From Paulinella micropora (taxonomy: Eukaryota; Cercozoa; Imbricatea; Euglyphida; Paulinellidae), in the NCBI GenBank assembly GCA_019918135.1, contig WBZZ01004788.1, forward strand, positions 62,001-126,000: DNA of 64,000 nt, given 5' to 3'. The first letter of the stretch is position 1. Each line of letters opens with the position of its first letter. A program made the position numbers and the translations under genes. The notes beneath the pieces are model-generated. The model ran no database searches. It saw nothing but the letters and a program-made list of their open reading frames with translations, and had not been told where the DNA came from. This document shows, in pieces, positions 19,487 through 29,644 of this stretch.

Positions 19487-19897
19487 ATGTTCGACGCTGA
19501 AGAGGCGGGCGATTCTCTGCCTCTGCTAAGTGATGTTGACTCAAAAGTGAAAATTTTCGAGACAGGCAAAGACATCGCCCTGAATTTGCTGACGTCGCTA
19601 GAAAAGCTACACGTACTGTCGGCCAGCGAAAACTGCGGCGCTTTGCTTTCTCTTGCTAGCATTGGCTGTAAAGCAACAACTGCTAGAGAATGCCAATGCT
19701 GGTCCTGTTGCTTGTTAGCAAAGTACCCTTGCAGGCTTGAGAAGCCATGCGATTGCTTAGTATGCATGCAGTACTCGAATTTTGAGGGGGTAACAGAGAG
19801 GCCCAAGCGAAAGGAATGTTGGTCAGGGCAGTCCTCCTGCGACTGCTACCGCTGCCTGACCTCCAGGGTCTGGGGAACCCTGGCTGCGCGGCGCTAA
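19487..19897 (+). CDS. Cys-rich protein with repeated CxC..C motifs
   Basis: ATG 19487 gives 136 residues. The N-terminal half is acidic and helical (DSKVKIFETGKDIALNLL). The C-terminal half has three related cysteine motifs: CQCWSCCLLAKYPC, CDCLVCMQYSNF and CDCYRCLTS, probably zinc-binding. A fourth similar motif (CNCTLCLRYWYKG) lies in the following, overlapping protease gene, so the two are probably one gene or one functional unit. Family unknown. Confidence 0.45.
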   Translation: MFDAEEAGDSLPLLSDVDSKVKIFETGKDIALNLLTSLEKLHVLSASENCGALLSLASIGCKATTARECQCWSCCLLAKYPCRLEKPCDCLVCMQYSNFEGVTERPKRKECWSGQSSCDCYRCLTSRVWGTLAARR

Positions 19898-22101
19898 GCT
19901 CCTTTTCGGCGCGTGGAAAATACACTGTTGCGATTTCTCGAAGAAGGTTGCACCTCTACGTAGTGCCAGCCGGAGACATCTCAGCAGAAGAAAATCTGGC
20001 TAGGGTCTCCTTTGGCACACGCCCACGCCCTCCCCATGCTTCCCTGGGACCCCACCTGGGCCTTTGGCAACCCCCCGGCGAGTGGAGAGAAGAGGGGCGG
20101 GACTACGCTGCCATTGGTCTTGATTTGGGCTCTTGGACAGTCGCCGATTTATGGAGCGAAGCCGGGTGGGAAGAGCTGTGCGTCAGGGGGTCTGTCTCAC
20201 GCAATCGGTTGCTCTCCTTGTTGTGCGGGCTTGGGTGCGAGGACTTTTGGGAATGGGCGGGCGGTGAGTCCCCGGATCCGCCTGTTGATCGTCGGGTTAG
20301 CATAAAGGCCCTCCTATCGTGTCCGATAGCCACGGACTGCAACTGCACATTGTGCTTGCGGTATTGGTACAAGGGTGCCGTTATCATGTCCGTGGGGGAT
20401 GATAGACAAACAGGAGAGTGGAGGTTCGAGGACTTCCGCGCAGTGGTTGTGACAAATCAGCTGAGGCTAATGCGCAAATATTTTTCCCGCAGCGCTTGGT
20501 GGTCGTTGCCAGTACGAGACAAAAAGAATCAGATTCTTGCGGAGCTTCGTCCGGTGGAGCATTGGCGGTACCTTGGCTTCTACGAAACGGGAAGGCGCCT
20601 CGAACAGCTACGGGAGCGGGCGAGACAGACCCCCGAGGAAATCGATCTTGAAGCTATTTCTGAAAGTCTAGGCGGGTCTCCGTTGCTGGGCTTTAAATTC
20701 GTGCAGACAAATACGAGGGGCTCTCGGGAGTTTATCCAGTTCTACCGTCTCGTGTGGTGTGGCTTGAATAGGGATCTACTACACGAGGCCCTGCACCCGG
20801 GCGGGCGTTTAGCCTACCCGGCACCGGAAGCTATTCAGGTGGAGTATCTCGACGCGCACGCCCTTTGGGAGGTGCAGAACGCTACGGTCGCGAGGGGTGA
20901 TGTAGTACTGCGGATGATAACGCACGCCTACAGGACCTGTAGGCCGAATAATACACTAGAGGCGAAAGCAGCCGTTGCCACACTAGGGGCAAGAAATAGA
21001 TTTTATACCGGGTACTTGTTTGCATTGATCCTGTACCAAATCAATCCGATCGGAACTAAACTAGGGGGTGGCGAGAGGAGCGAGCAGGCAGGAAAAGGGA
21101 AAAGGGGGCGAGAAAGCGGGGAGGCTCCTTCTTCTTCTTCTTCTTCTTCTTCTTCTTCTTCTTCTTCTTCCTTCTCCTCTGCTATGCCTTCCTTTTCCCC
21201 CTCCGCATGTGTGCCACAGGAAGGGGCAATCATGGCTACTCAGAGCGAAAGCGCAAATCGTTCTGTTGGCTGGCCCAGCTCAGGCACTGGGACCAAGCCA
21301 GCATGGCTACAGAACCTTGCTGCTCAAAGTTGCAATATTAATATTCCTAGGCCAGGCTCTGTCTTGGAAAATATGCGTGCCCAGCCCGCAGAATTTGCCA
21401 ACTCTGACACTTTCACCTTCCTGCTTAAGGTGATTGCGGCAAGCGTCCCTGAAGAAAAAGCTAAGGTTATTGATTGTCTGGCCATGCAAGCCCTTTGCCA
21501 CGAAGAAGCAGTGGACGGATGGAGAAGCCAGGCTGCAAAAAAAATCCAAAAAGAAATTCCAGCACATCAGGATTCGGGGTTTTTCTTGTCTGGAATCAAC
21601 GATGGGTTGGGGGGAGGCATTTTGGAGCGTACTGGTTATGGAATGGATGCTGGAGCACATTGGAGCACCATGATTTTGGTTACCCAGCAGAGGAAAGCCG
21701 CTCTGTTGGTCATAAACACTCTGCGGGAATCTTCCCCAACCAGTCAAGCGTTGGTTGCCGCTGCCATCCGTGTGAGAAACAACCTGCAGGGGATACTGAC
21801 GTTGGGCCAGGGCGGAGGAGTGGAAATCCAGCTCAAGGTTATCCATTGCTGCGAACAACGCGAGGGTTGGGAATGCGCTTACCAGTCCTCTGCTATCGCT
21901 GCATATCTCCTGCTAGAACCTCGGCGAGTACATCTCAACCTGGCTCTCCACCCGCAGGCAAATTTGAATACGATCGCAGCACGGCTAACAGAGAGAATTG
22001 GCGACGCAAACATTGGGCCTGCTTTCCGTGCTTGCATACTTGCGTCCCTGCTGAAACAGGGGACAAGAGAAGCGATAAATGCAGGCCAAGTAACACACTA
22101 G
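19816..22101 (+). CDS. Ulp1/adenain-like cysteine protease with long N-terminal extension
   Basis: The C-terminal part shows the C48 (Ulp1) triad pattern: His in GAHWSTMILV, an Asp/Asn position in VINTL, and Gln plus Cys in EQREGWECAYQS, where Q-x5-C matches the Q-x-N-G-[YW]-[DE]-C of Ulp1 proteases; the usual Asp is Asn here. Adenovirus protease and ASFV S273R of this clan cut capsid and core precursors, so a virion maturation role is plausible; removal of SUMO or ubiquitin is the alternative. The N-terminal 400 residues carry a Cys motif (CNCTLCLRYW) and unknown helical sequence, then a poly-Ser stretch encoded by about 14 TCT triplets (about 21127-21170). The start is uncertain and the 5' end overlaps the Cys-rich frame. 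An AATAAA follows at 22229. Confidence 0.65.
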   Translation: MLVRAVLLRLLPLPDLQGLGNPGCAALSSFSARGKYTVAISRRRLHLYVVPAGDISAEENLARVSFGTRPRPPHASLGPHLGLWQPPGEWREEGRDYAAIGLDLGSWTVADLWSEAGWEELCVRGSVSRNRLLSLLCGLGCEDFWEWAGGESPDPPVDRRVSIKALLSCPIATDCNCTLCLRYWYKGAVIMSVGDDRQTGEWRFEDFRAVVVTNQLRLMRKYFSRSAWWSLPVRDKKNQILAELRPVEHWRYLGFYETGRRLEQLRERARQTPEEIDLEAISESLGGSPLLGFKFVQTNTRGSREFIQFYRLVWCGLNRDLLHEALHPGGRLAYPAPEAIQVEYLDAHALWEVQNATVARGDVVLRMITHAYRTCRPNNTLEAKAAVATLGARNRFYTGYLFALILYQINPIGTKLGGGERSEQAGKGKRGRESGEAPSSSSSSSSSSSSSSFSSAMPSFSPSACVPQEGAIMATQSESANRSVGWPSSGTGTKPAWLQNLAAQSCNINIPRPGSVLENMRAQPAEFANSDTFTFLLKVIAASVPEEKAKVIDCLAMQALCHEEAVDGWRSQAAKKIQKEIPAHQDSGFFLSGINDGLGGGILERTGYGMDAGAHWSTMILVTQQRKAALLVINTLRESSPTSQALVAAAIRVRNNLQGILTLGQGGGVEIQLKVIHCCEQREGWECAYQSSAIAAYLLLEPRRVHLNLALHPQANLNTIAARLTERIGDANIGPAFRACILASLLKQGTREAINAGQVTH
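21124..21172 (+). repeat. (TCT)n triplet microsatellite coding poly-Ser
   Basis: About 14 to 15 pure TCT triplets code for serine in the linker between the N-terminal region and the protease domain. Such tracts change length easily by slippage. Confidence 0.85.
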
Positions 22102-22228
22102 AAACGAAAGGAGAGGGGGGGGGGGCCACGAAAAGGAACAAGAGGGCGAGAAAGCGGGGAGAGGGAGGAGCAAGGGGGGGCGCGCGCGGGAAGGAGGTAG
22201 TTTTTCGTCGTTTTGTCAAAGTTGCCTT

Positions 22229-22234
22229 AATAAA
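22229..22234 (+). terminator. AATAAA polyadenylation signal
   Basis: AATAAA about 130 bp after the protease stop and just before the glycoprotein ATG at 22258. The spacing suggests the two plus-strand genes have separate, tightly packed transcripts. Confidence 0.45.
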
Positions 22235-22257
22235 AAACTAAGAGGCTAAAAATACGG

Positions 22258-25200
22258 ATGCAGTGGTTCTGGGCCCTGCTCGCTATTGTCGTAAGCTTGG
22301 CAGATCAGCTCGGGGGGCTAACTAGCAAGGTCTCCTGGCGCGTGAACCTCAACTTGACGGCCTACAGTGGGTGGTGGAGAGGGTTTGCCACAGTCCCGTT
22401 AGGCAGCAACAATTACTGCCGCGAATGGCTGCCCAACGCAACAGGCCTGGACGGCCTGCTGCGGGTTAGGCAGCTGGTGTGGTGTAGCTCCAACCCGCAG
22501 GTGCTGTATGGCGACGCGTGCCCCGTGCCCAGGTCCGACGTGGAGGCGTACTCTCTGCTGTGCTCGCCGTTGGACCTGCGCCAGTTGCAGGACGAGCGGC
22601 CGAACCCCTTGGGCCGGAGGCTGGGGCCGGAGGCTGGGGCCGGAGGCTGGGGCCGGCGGGCCGCCAGCGCGACTCGGCATGGGACTGGCTCACCACGGAC
22701 GTGGAGCTGATTGCCAGGCGCTTCCTGACGCCCAACTTGACCCGCCTCGAACAACTGTTCACGGCCCGCCCGGGCCAGGCACTGGCGCTGGCCTCCTGGG
22801 GGATGGGTGCAGTGCTGGAACAAAGCGGCAAGCAGAACTGGTTCGCGATCGTGCGCGGCCTGGAACTTTCGCCCCCCTCCTCGGCCGCGGGGTTGCCCGC
22901 GTGGCGCTACTGCTGTCACAATTACAGCAACGTCAACGTGTCCACGCTCGCGGCCACCCACACGGTGGAGTGCCTGGACGTACCACCCAGGCTGCTCCTG
23001 AGCGGAAGCAGCGATCCCACAGGGCCCGAGCCCTGCGAAGCCGCGCGTTCGGCCATCGTGCTGTGCAGCAACGCGCACGCCCCGCAGCCCTGGCTGGTGA
23101 ACTCCGTGCCCGACGCCTCGGCCGCCGGCAGGCTCTGCAGCGTGTACTGCCGCTGGCCGTGCCGCGGAGAGCTGCCGAGCTACGCGGGCTGCGCCGGTAC
23201 CGGCGAGGGGGCTTGGACGGAGCCGCGCACAGCGTGCCCGGACAGCGGCATGCTGCGGCTGCGCTCTTCCGACCGAAGCCTGCATGACACGCGCTATTCC
23301 CCCTGCAGGCCCTACGAGCTAGCGCTGGCCAGGCCCGCGGGTTCGTGCACGGCCTGTGCCGGAGCTACCGCCGAGTTTTGTGCAGCCGGAGAACTGGGCT
23401 GCCAGTTTGACCGCTGCCGCTGCTGGCAGAACGAGGGGGGCGCCGCGGGCTGCTGCCCGCGGCACAGTTTTTGCCACGGCCGGGGCCAGCTGTGCGAGCG
23501 CGGGCGCTGGCCTGCCGCGCTCGCGGGCGGCGCCGAACAGAGCTGGCTGGCAGAGCGCCCGTACGCCGTGTGCCTGTGCGACGAGGGTTTCATGGGCGAG
23601 CGCTGCGAGGAGCCAGTGCCCTCCGACACCAGCTGCCACCTGTCGGCCCGCACGCGCGCGCTCAGTGCCAATGCGCCCTGGAGCCTGCCGTCTCGAAGCC
23701 CCAGCCGCACACCCTCGCGCTCACCTACCATCTCGATCTCGCCGACGCAATCACCCACGCAAACGCCGTCGGCCTCCCCCGTGCCCCTCCTTGGCCTCCT
23801 TTGGCTCTTCCAGGACATGTACTCTAACCTGTGTATGTGCATGCAGACTAGCACCTGGGAGTTGTGTCCTACGAACCAAACCGGGTTCCGAGGCTGCGCA
23901 GCTGGGTTGAGCAATGGCCGTCTCGCGCGTTACGCAAACCCTACTAATCCCTTCACATCTCAAATCGACAGCGCACTGACCTATGGGGCTAATAGAACAA
24001 TAAACGGGGTTGAGCAGCGATTATGCCCCCCGGAATCCTGGCCGACCGCGTTAGTGTGGGGCTCCTCTCCTAGTACTGCCTGGCAGCTTTTGGATGTCGG
24101 TAGTGTGAATAACCAACCCACATATTTTCTAAACCAGAGACATGTTTGTGTATCCAATACTACGTTGCAGGTCACCTCGACGCCCCGTTGTGGTGTATTT
24201 ACAAGGCCAATAATAAAGCTGTAGGCAGCGCCGTTATGTCGGGGTGGTTCCCACAAACAGGACAGTGCGCTATTTTCGTGTTGCTACAGGAGAGCCAGCT
24301 CGGCAGTCCCAGTGACTCGACCAGCGCATCGCGCACACCCTCGCCTCTGCCTTTGCCCACGCCTCTGGCATACGAGGTGCGCTACGGGCCTGTCTACCTG
24401 GTGGTTTCGGTTTTTGTGACCAACTTGCAACAGGACCAAGAAGAACTGTGGTGGCTCCGGGCGCAGGGGCGGGGGGCTACTACGCTCACGGTGTTTCAGA
24501 GTACCGCCGGCCTGGACCCACGTGCCACCGTCGCCGGCCTGGCTGACCTGGCCATGCTGGCTACTCTGGAGCCGCACGCAGATCGCGTCCGCTACTCGGT
24601 TACGTTCTACAACGAGACCACGCCCTACCAGTGGCAGAGCGTGCCCGTGGCGGGCGGCGGCTGGCAGTTCGCATCCTACCGGCTCGGCCTGGAGCCCCCC
24701 GGCTCCGTCAAGTGGTTCACGTTGCGTCGGGTGTCATTCCCGCAGCCGCGCTGGGTGCAGCCCGGCTATGTTGGGCCCCTGTACAATCTGGTGGCGCCGG
24801 ACAATTTGCTGTGCGTAGCAGCCAGCAGCGCCACCACCACTCTGAGTTTACAAAGCTGCGGCAACGACGGGACGGAACTGTACGTGCTGACGCGGTACGC
24901 CAGCGCCACCCCGACCCAGACCCCCACCCCAACGCAAACGCCCACGTGCACTCCCACGCCTACCCCGACTCGGACGCCCAGCAGAACCCCAACCCCCACG
25001 CGTACCCTCACGCCCACCCCTTCCCGCAGCCTGGTGTACTTCTGGGCTCAAATAGGTCAATCATTTATTAATTCCAAGACAATTATTGCGCCGCACGTAG
25101 TAACGTGGTGTCCATCGATTGTGACTAAGGCAAACTGGCGCTGGAGCTGCCCGACCTGCCCCGACACTTTTTCTATACTAGTTTATACTAGTGCCCACAT

Positions 25201-25270
25201 TCAGGCTAAGCGCACCGACTCGACCGGCGGGTGGGGCCTGGACCTGCAGTTCCAATGTACCCGTGATTAA
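22258..25270 (+). CDS. Large mosaic surface glycoprotein with EGF-like module
   Basis: ATG 22258 opens a signal peptide (MQWFWALLAIVVSLADQLGG). The ectodomain is Cys-rich with many N-x-S/T sites; mid-locus an EGF-like module reads CCPRHSFCHGRGQLC...CLCDEGFMGERCEE. Then comes a Ser/Pro/Thr linker of the SPSRTPSRSPT type, a second Cys-containing module (CMCMQTSTWELC...), another Pro/Thr linker, a beta-rich module, a third linker (TPTQTPTPTQTPTCTPTPTP) and a last module ending near 25270. Alternating globular modules and SPT linkers are typical of surface proteins of algal/protist viruses and stramenopile secreted proteins. It looks like one long protein with about two apparent breaks, or two adjacent genes. 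No transmembrane anchor was found. AATAAA follows at 25285. Confidence 0.6.
22613..22656 (+). repeat. Short GGCCGGAGGCTGGG tandem repeat
   Basis: GGGCCGGAGGCTGG units are repeated about three to four times at a period of 12-13 bp within the glycoprotein locus. It is a likely slippage site. Confidence 0.7.
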
Positions 25271-25284
25271 TATCAAGTCCTCTG

Positions 25285-25290
25285 AATAAA
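25285..25290 (+). terminator. AATAAA polyadenylation signal
   Basis: AATAAA 15 bp after the glycoprotein stop, followed by an A-rich stretch. A good candidate 3' end signal. Confidence 0.5.
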
Positions 25291-25382
25291 AAAACTAACA
25301 AGCCAAAAAGACGAACCAACTAAAGAAAAAACAGCACCAGAAAAAGAAACGGGCACAAGTGGAGGAAAAAAAGGGGGGCCGG

Positions 25383-25735
25383 ATGCTGCAGTGGTTCTGG
25401 GCCCTGCTCGCTATTGTCGTAAGCATGGCAGATCAGCTCGGGCCCGAAAGGAGCATGAGGCGCTGTTTTTAGTCTGGCGGGAGCAACTCAGCGCAGCCAG
25501 AGCGCAAGACGAAAGAGAAAGATCTTTGTTGAACAACGCACAACCGTGCCCCCCAGCGCGACGACGACAGGCTCCGCTGCTGCCGGTGTTCCTGGGCGAG
25601 CGCTTGTACCACACGAGTGCGCAATGCCGCCACGTGCTTGGCAAGAACGTCCATCCCCGGATTTATCACCCCCGAAAATCGAGAAAACTATTTGCTTGCG
25701 TGGCCTGAGCGATAGCTGTGTAAAATCGTGAGCTT
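25383..25735 (+). pseudogene. Duplicated signal-peptide start plus unrelated coding-like fragment
   Basis: About 55 bp from 25385 are almost identical to the start of the glycoprotein gene at 22258 (CAGTGGTTCTGGGCCCTGCT and onward), then homology stops abruptly. The following sequence, to about 25708, is coding-like in another frame (KEHEALFLVWREQLSAARAQ, then ERLYHTSAQCRHVLGKNVH), with a Cys/His-containing end. It looks like a junction between a duplicated 5' end and a piece of another gene. ATTAAAC after the stop may be an end signal. Confidence 0.5.
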
Positions 25736-25930
25736 TAATTAAACAAAAGCAGGCCCAAAACCCAAGGCTCCCCCGTTGCCCCCCCTCAGATCCGGGAGCC
25801 TATCCTGAAGGTGTCGACCGTGATGCTGTCTTCTGCTTCCGCCCAGCGAAGACACTCACAACAAATCTACACGTAGGAAAAAAGCAAGCCGCGCAGAGTG
25901 GGACTGGTTTTTTAAATTTCATGAGCTAGG

Positions 25931-26301
25931 CCTCTATCCTCGTCCGGAACCTGCACCAAGCAAAGAAGAAGATTTGGGACCTGACAGACCCTGAAACCGC
26001 CTTCGTGCGTCGTGTTTGTGCCTGGAGCCAGGTGTCGATCAAACCACGCAGCAACGTTGAATCGGGCTTTCACGCAGCCCGAGCGTGGATGTATGCTTGG
26101 GATGTGTTTTGCTTCAGAGCCACGTCGTCCGACCAGCACTACGAAACGAATCTGTTGCATTTGTCCAATAGTTTCTGGATGTACGCGAGCGATGTGCTCA
26201 AAGCATATTTCGAGCTTTTTTTTGGAGGCAAACTTGACAGTCTGCAACAGCGTGGTCTACCGGACGCCGTGATAGGTTCTATCATTAAGCAGTACTATTA
26301 G
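25931..26301 (+). pseudogene. Coding-like remnant of unknown gene
   Basis: A frame of about 120 codons without a clear ATG encodes non-repetitive sequence (LHQAKKKIWDLTDPETAF, GFHAARAWMYAWDVF, FWMYASDVLKAYFELFF). Trp/Phe/Tyr content is high, as in a folded helical domain. It lies between other gene pieces, so it is more likely a remnant than an intact gene. No family is recognised. Confidence 0.35.
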
Positions 26302-26990
26302 AGCAACAACAAAGCACAACAGGAAGCCTCCTCCTCCTCGGCGCGCCATCCTCTCTCGTAGCAGCAAGTATTCCGAGGCAGACCCTACAGGAGGAAGCCG
26401 TGCGCAAGGGTCTAGCCTGGATCCATCGAAGCAAGCTTTTCTTATGAAATTTCCTTGGCGCAAGTTTGGGCACCGGCAAGAAGTTTTTATTTCTTTTTTT
26501 TAATTGTAATTAAAAAAGCTTGACAAGACTTGAAACTCGACACTGGCTGGGCGTGACCGCGGGCCTGTGCGAGGCGCTAGCACTTGTGCCCACTGCGCTT
26601 CCGACCCTACAAATCCTAATGCTGCAGTTTTGCAAACAAGTCGGAAACGCGGAGCTGCGCGCCCTGTCGAGCGCCCCCCAGGCTGCGGCGTCTTGTCCTG
26701 TATGGCTGCCCCCAAATCACAGACGAGGGCCTTTTTGTACAGCCTGTATACGCGCTCTTTTTTGCGCCCTAGCCTCTGGCCGAGTGCCTGGAAGAGGAGT
26801 GGGGGTTAGGTTGTGCCTCGTGTTGTTGTGGCAGGCGAGTACTGTGAGCGGCAGGGCCTCGCCAAGCAGGCGACGCCCTGGCCAAGCCTCCCTTTGTCGT
26901 GCCAGCGGATCATGTCGACTTAGCCCCATGGACCACACCATATCAAGCGGGTTTGCCTCGGCTATGTTAGCGCAGTACGCAGGGTTGTAA
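26284..26990. pseudogene. Shortened copy of the 39.1-41.3 kb block (acidic protein, F-box/LRR, NADAR)
   Basis: Three pieces follow one another in the same order as at 39.1-41.3 kb: one matching the small acidic protein gene and its 3' flank (CAAGTATTCCGAGGCAGACC shared), one matching the middle of the F-box/LRR gene (VTAGLCEALAL, LQFCKQVGN) and one matching, on the minus strand, the C-terminal part of the NADAR gene (MVWSMGLSRHDPLARQREAW). The copy is far shorter than the source because the parts between are missing. Similarity is high, so the event is fairly recent. Confidence 0.8.
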
Positions 26991-27053
26991 TATGGCCGAA
27001 ATAAGGGCGCGGTCTTTGCCGCCGGCCGGAGTGCTTCCCTTTTCGGCCGTATA
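26991..27053. repeat. GGCCGAAA/TTTCGGCC hairpin
   Basis: TATGGCCGAAATAAGGG at the left pairs with CCCTTTTCGGCCGTATA at the right across a GC-rich loop. It is a diverged relative of the hairpins inside repeats D and E and stands alone here. Confidence 0.65.
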
Positions 27054-27139
27054 AGATCGTGAGCGCACCGCGACTAGCGCCACTAGAAATTGTAACTTGA
27101 AAGGGAGAGGGGCGCGCCAAGAACTGCAAAAAAAGTTTT

Positions 27140-27200
27140 TTTAATGAAAACTCGAAAAAGTCTTACACTTGACACTGAAAACTAGGAGCGGTAGAGAGAA
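27140..27200 (+). repeat. Repeat B unit
   Basis: AACTCGAAAAAGTCTTACAC followed by TTGACACTGAAAACTAGG; one unit of the dispersed B family, plus orientation, just before repeat D copy 1. Confidence 0.7.
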
Positions 27201-27209
27201 GGGGCAGGG

Positions 27210-28490
27210 AGAAGCAGAGGGCGCGAGTGACTTCCAATGAGACGGCGCGGGTTTGAGCTTCTTCTCTCGGGCTTTATCCTCTCGGAGCCCGCCCGCTGGC
27301 GCAGCATATAGGGGGGGGGCGCCCCCCACCCTCCCCTTTCTTCCCTTCCTCCTGAGCCCCCTGAGCCCGGGGGGCTCAAAGAACAGGGGAAGGGCAAAGG
27401 GAGAGGGGGAGAGCGCAGAAGCTACCAAAAATACCTGAAACGTCTCAACTAAGCCCCCCCCAATGCCGGGCGCCCCCCCACCACCGTCTCCCTTGTCGAG
27501 ACTCGGGCTGAACCAGTACATTTCTTTTTGGTACTTTTTTGATGGCGCTTTTAGCGAAGGCGGCCTGTGCACGTGATATGGTCGAAAAAGGCAGCGTTTC
27601 CAGGCTTTTCTGGCAATATCGCATTTTTCGGCCATATCATTCCAGGCGCACACATATGCAAATTTGGCGACAAATTTGGTGCAAAAAAAGAAGAGAAAAA
27701 GAAAAATCCTGTTTGAAAAAAAAGAGGAGGGGGAGCGGAGGGGAGAGGGAGGGAAGAGGGAAGAGGGAGAGAGAGGGTCGCCCTCGTTCTCTTCCCTTCC
27801 CCCTTTTTTCCCCCGCCCCCCTTTTTCTCCCCCCTTCCCCTTATCTTCCCGCTCCCTCTTCCCTCCGAAGGGGGAGGGAGTGCGCAGGACTTGTCATTTA
27901 CGCAACAACAAAAAGTTTTGGCGCGCGTTTTTTTCCGCGGGGCAACATATGTTACCCCGAGGAAAGAGACCGGAACGGCCCGTTCATTTGGCGCTAAGTT
28001 TGGCACGACTACGATACGACAGGAAAAGGCGGCGGGAAAGGGGGAGGGAGTGGGGGCGCTAAAAAAGCGCAAAAAAGATTACGCTGAATTAAAGTTCGAC
28101 GATCTTTCTTCTTGCCGCCGGCACCCTCAGGCTGCAGCGAAATCCGGCGCACGTCTTGTTATTAAAAAATCTATGTTAGAACCCGGGCCGACACCGTCTG
28201 TGGTGTGCTCGCGCGCCCAAGAAAGTGCTAAAAAGAATACGCTGAATCAAAGCTCGACTGTCTTACATTTGGAACCGAAAGCTACGAGTGGGAGACGGAA
28301 GGGGCAGGTGGAGGGGCAGGGGGCGCGCTAGGAATGTACAAAAAAAATAATAAAAAAATCCTTGAGAAAGTTTAAATTTAGGCACTGAAAACTGAGCCAG
28401 GGAACTTGAGGGGAACACGATCTGTCATGGCCACTGAGAACTGAGAAAGAGAGCTGGAGTGGGAAGGGGGGGGGGGGGGCAGAGGCGCGC
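27210..28490. repeat. Repeat D, copy 1
   Basis: A unit beginning GGCGCGGGTTTGAGCTTCTT, with a G tract, a repeat-A palindrome (27353-27379), the segment AAGCTACCAAAAATACCTGA, a hairpin with GATATGGTCG/CGGCCATATC arms (about 27573-27645), a near-palindrome AATTTGGCGACAAATTT (about 27661-27680), a purine run, a pyrimidine run and a tail of repeat-B sequence. The tail (28060-28455) matches 33530-33920 closely. Open frames in it are low-complexity and judged non-coding. Confidence 0.75.
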
Positions 28491-28495
28491 CAAGG

Positions 28496-28732
28496 ATGGG
28501 GTTCTCAAGCACGTTAGAGCCTACTGCGTTTGTTGCAGAACAAAAAATCCAAAGGCCGAGCCAGCATTTCATTGGGAGGGCTCAACCAGAAATGTCGCTG
28601 AGCTGCCAGGCGCCGACTGGTCACACGAGAGAAACATTTTGTGTCTCGTTCGACCGCACCGCGACTTCGTCTAGCACCGTAGTCAGGCAGCCGCTGTACC
28701 TACAGGTAACGCCCCTTCGATACCTTCCTTAG
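28496..28732 (+). pseudogene. Coding-like remnant between repeats
   Basis: ATG 28496 gives 78 residues of normal composition (MGFSSTLEPTAFVAEQKIQR...). It begins right after a repeat-B segment ending in GCGCGCCAAG, so it may be a gene piece cut by the repeat. Two Cys and several Thr/Ser runs; no family is recognised. It may be non-functional. Confidence 0.3.
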
Positions 28733-28932
28733 CTGGCCCCAATGGCGGAGGCCGTCGGCTCCCGGGCCGGCCCGTCCTTGTAAGTGCCCCCCGAAAAAGC
28801 ACTAGTGCTACCATAACTTTGAGCACAAAAGAGTAGAAGGAACAAGATGAAAAGAAGAAAAAATGCGGCTAATAGCTTGTATGTGTGTCTGTTTTTTTAT
28901 ATATTTTATTTTATTAAAAAGAAAAATACTGA

Positions 28933-28938
28933 TTTATT
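28933..28938 (-). terminator. Minus-strand AATAAA polyadenylation signal
   Basis: TTTATT on the plus strand reads AATAAA on the minus strand about 40 bp after the stop of the gene at 28978. Confidence 0.45.
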
Positions 28939-28977
28939 ACAGCAAATGGAAGAGGAGGGACAATCCCGGCAGCGGAG

Positions 28978-29556
28978 CTAGTCGGTCGTCTGTAGCACTT
29001 GGGCCAAGCGATTGTGCCACTTGGCAATGGCGGTTACGTGCGCGTCCCGCTCTGTTGTTGGCAACGACAACACCTGTGCTGTGGAGTGCGAGGAAAGCAA
29101 GATGTGGCCTAGGTACGCGAGCTGCCGCTGGTAGCCAGCCACTAGGTCTTGGGAGTAGCTGTCCCACCAGCCGGCGAGGCCGCTCACGCTGGCTTGTAGA
29201 GCCTGCCGGGCTTGCGGCTGTAGGCTGGTCTGCAGCACCTGCAGGCGTTGTTGGTACGAGCCCTTGCCGGAAACCTTGGCCACGCGGGCGCACAGCCTCT
29301 GCATGGCTGTCCAGACGGGTTGCTCCAGGGAGCGCCGGAACCCAGTCCAATCCTCCAGTAGGTCGCAGCCCTGGCAATTCGCCGGCCGCGCCACGATCAG
29401 GTCTGCACATCTGAGCTCCTGCTTACGTAGCTCGCACAGCAATGTCTGCAGCTCGGTCTGCAAGAGGGTTAGGCGTTCGGGAAAAGCAGTCGTCATGAAA
29501 CACACGACGAGACCGCTGGCCTTGGGCTCCATGAGCTCGAGCACCTCGTGGCGCAT
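28978..29556 (-). CDS. Helical hypothetical protein, about 192 residues
   Basis: ATG 29556 (MRHEVLELMEPKASGLVVCF) is preferred; the frame is open to 29640, but with less protein-like sequence. The protein is mostly helical with Leu/Gln-rich heptads (LQTELQTLLCELRKQEL, RLQVLQTSLQPQARQALQ) and a C-x2-C (CQGC). It is the only complete-looking gene within the 27-36 kb repeat block and has its own AATAAA, so it is probably expressed. No known family is recognised. Confidence 0.5.
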   Translation of the reverse strand: MRHEVLELMEPKASGLVVCFMTTAFPERLTLLQTELQTLLCELRKQELRCADLIVARPANCQGCDLLEDWTGFRRSLEQPVWTAMQRLCARVAKVSGKGSYQQRLQVLQTSLQPQARQALQASVSGLAGWWDSYSQDLVAGYQRQLAYLGHILLSSHSTAQVLSLPTTERDAHVTAIAKWHNRLAQVLQTTD

Positions 29557-29644
29557 ATTCCGCGCTGGAGCAAATTTATTTCGAAATCGAGGAAATCGTG
29601 CCTTCGCAAGGGAGCAGCTGTCGCGAATATTTATGTACATCTAT

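Noticed and set aside
21124-21172. Gene boundary at the (TCT)n tract
   Set aside because: The frame continues through the tract into the protease domain, so it is better read as a coding poly-Ser linker.
25912-26247. Minus-strand gene at 25.9-26.2 kb
   Set aside because: The plus-strand frame across the same bases has a more protein-like composition; the minus-strand frame looks like its shadow.
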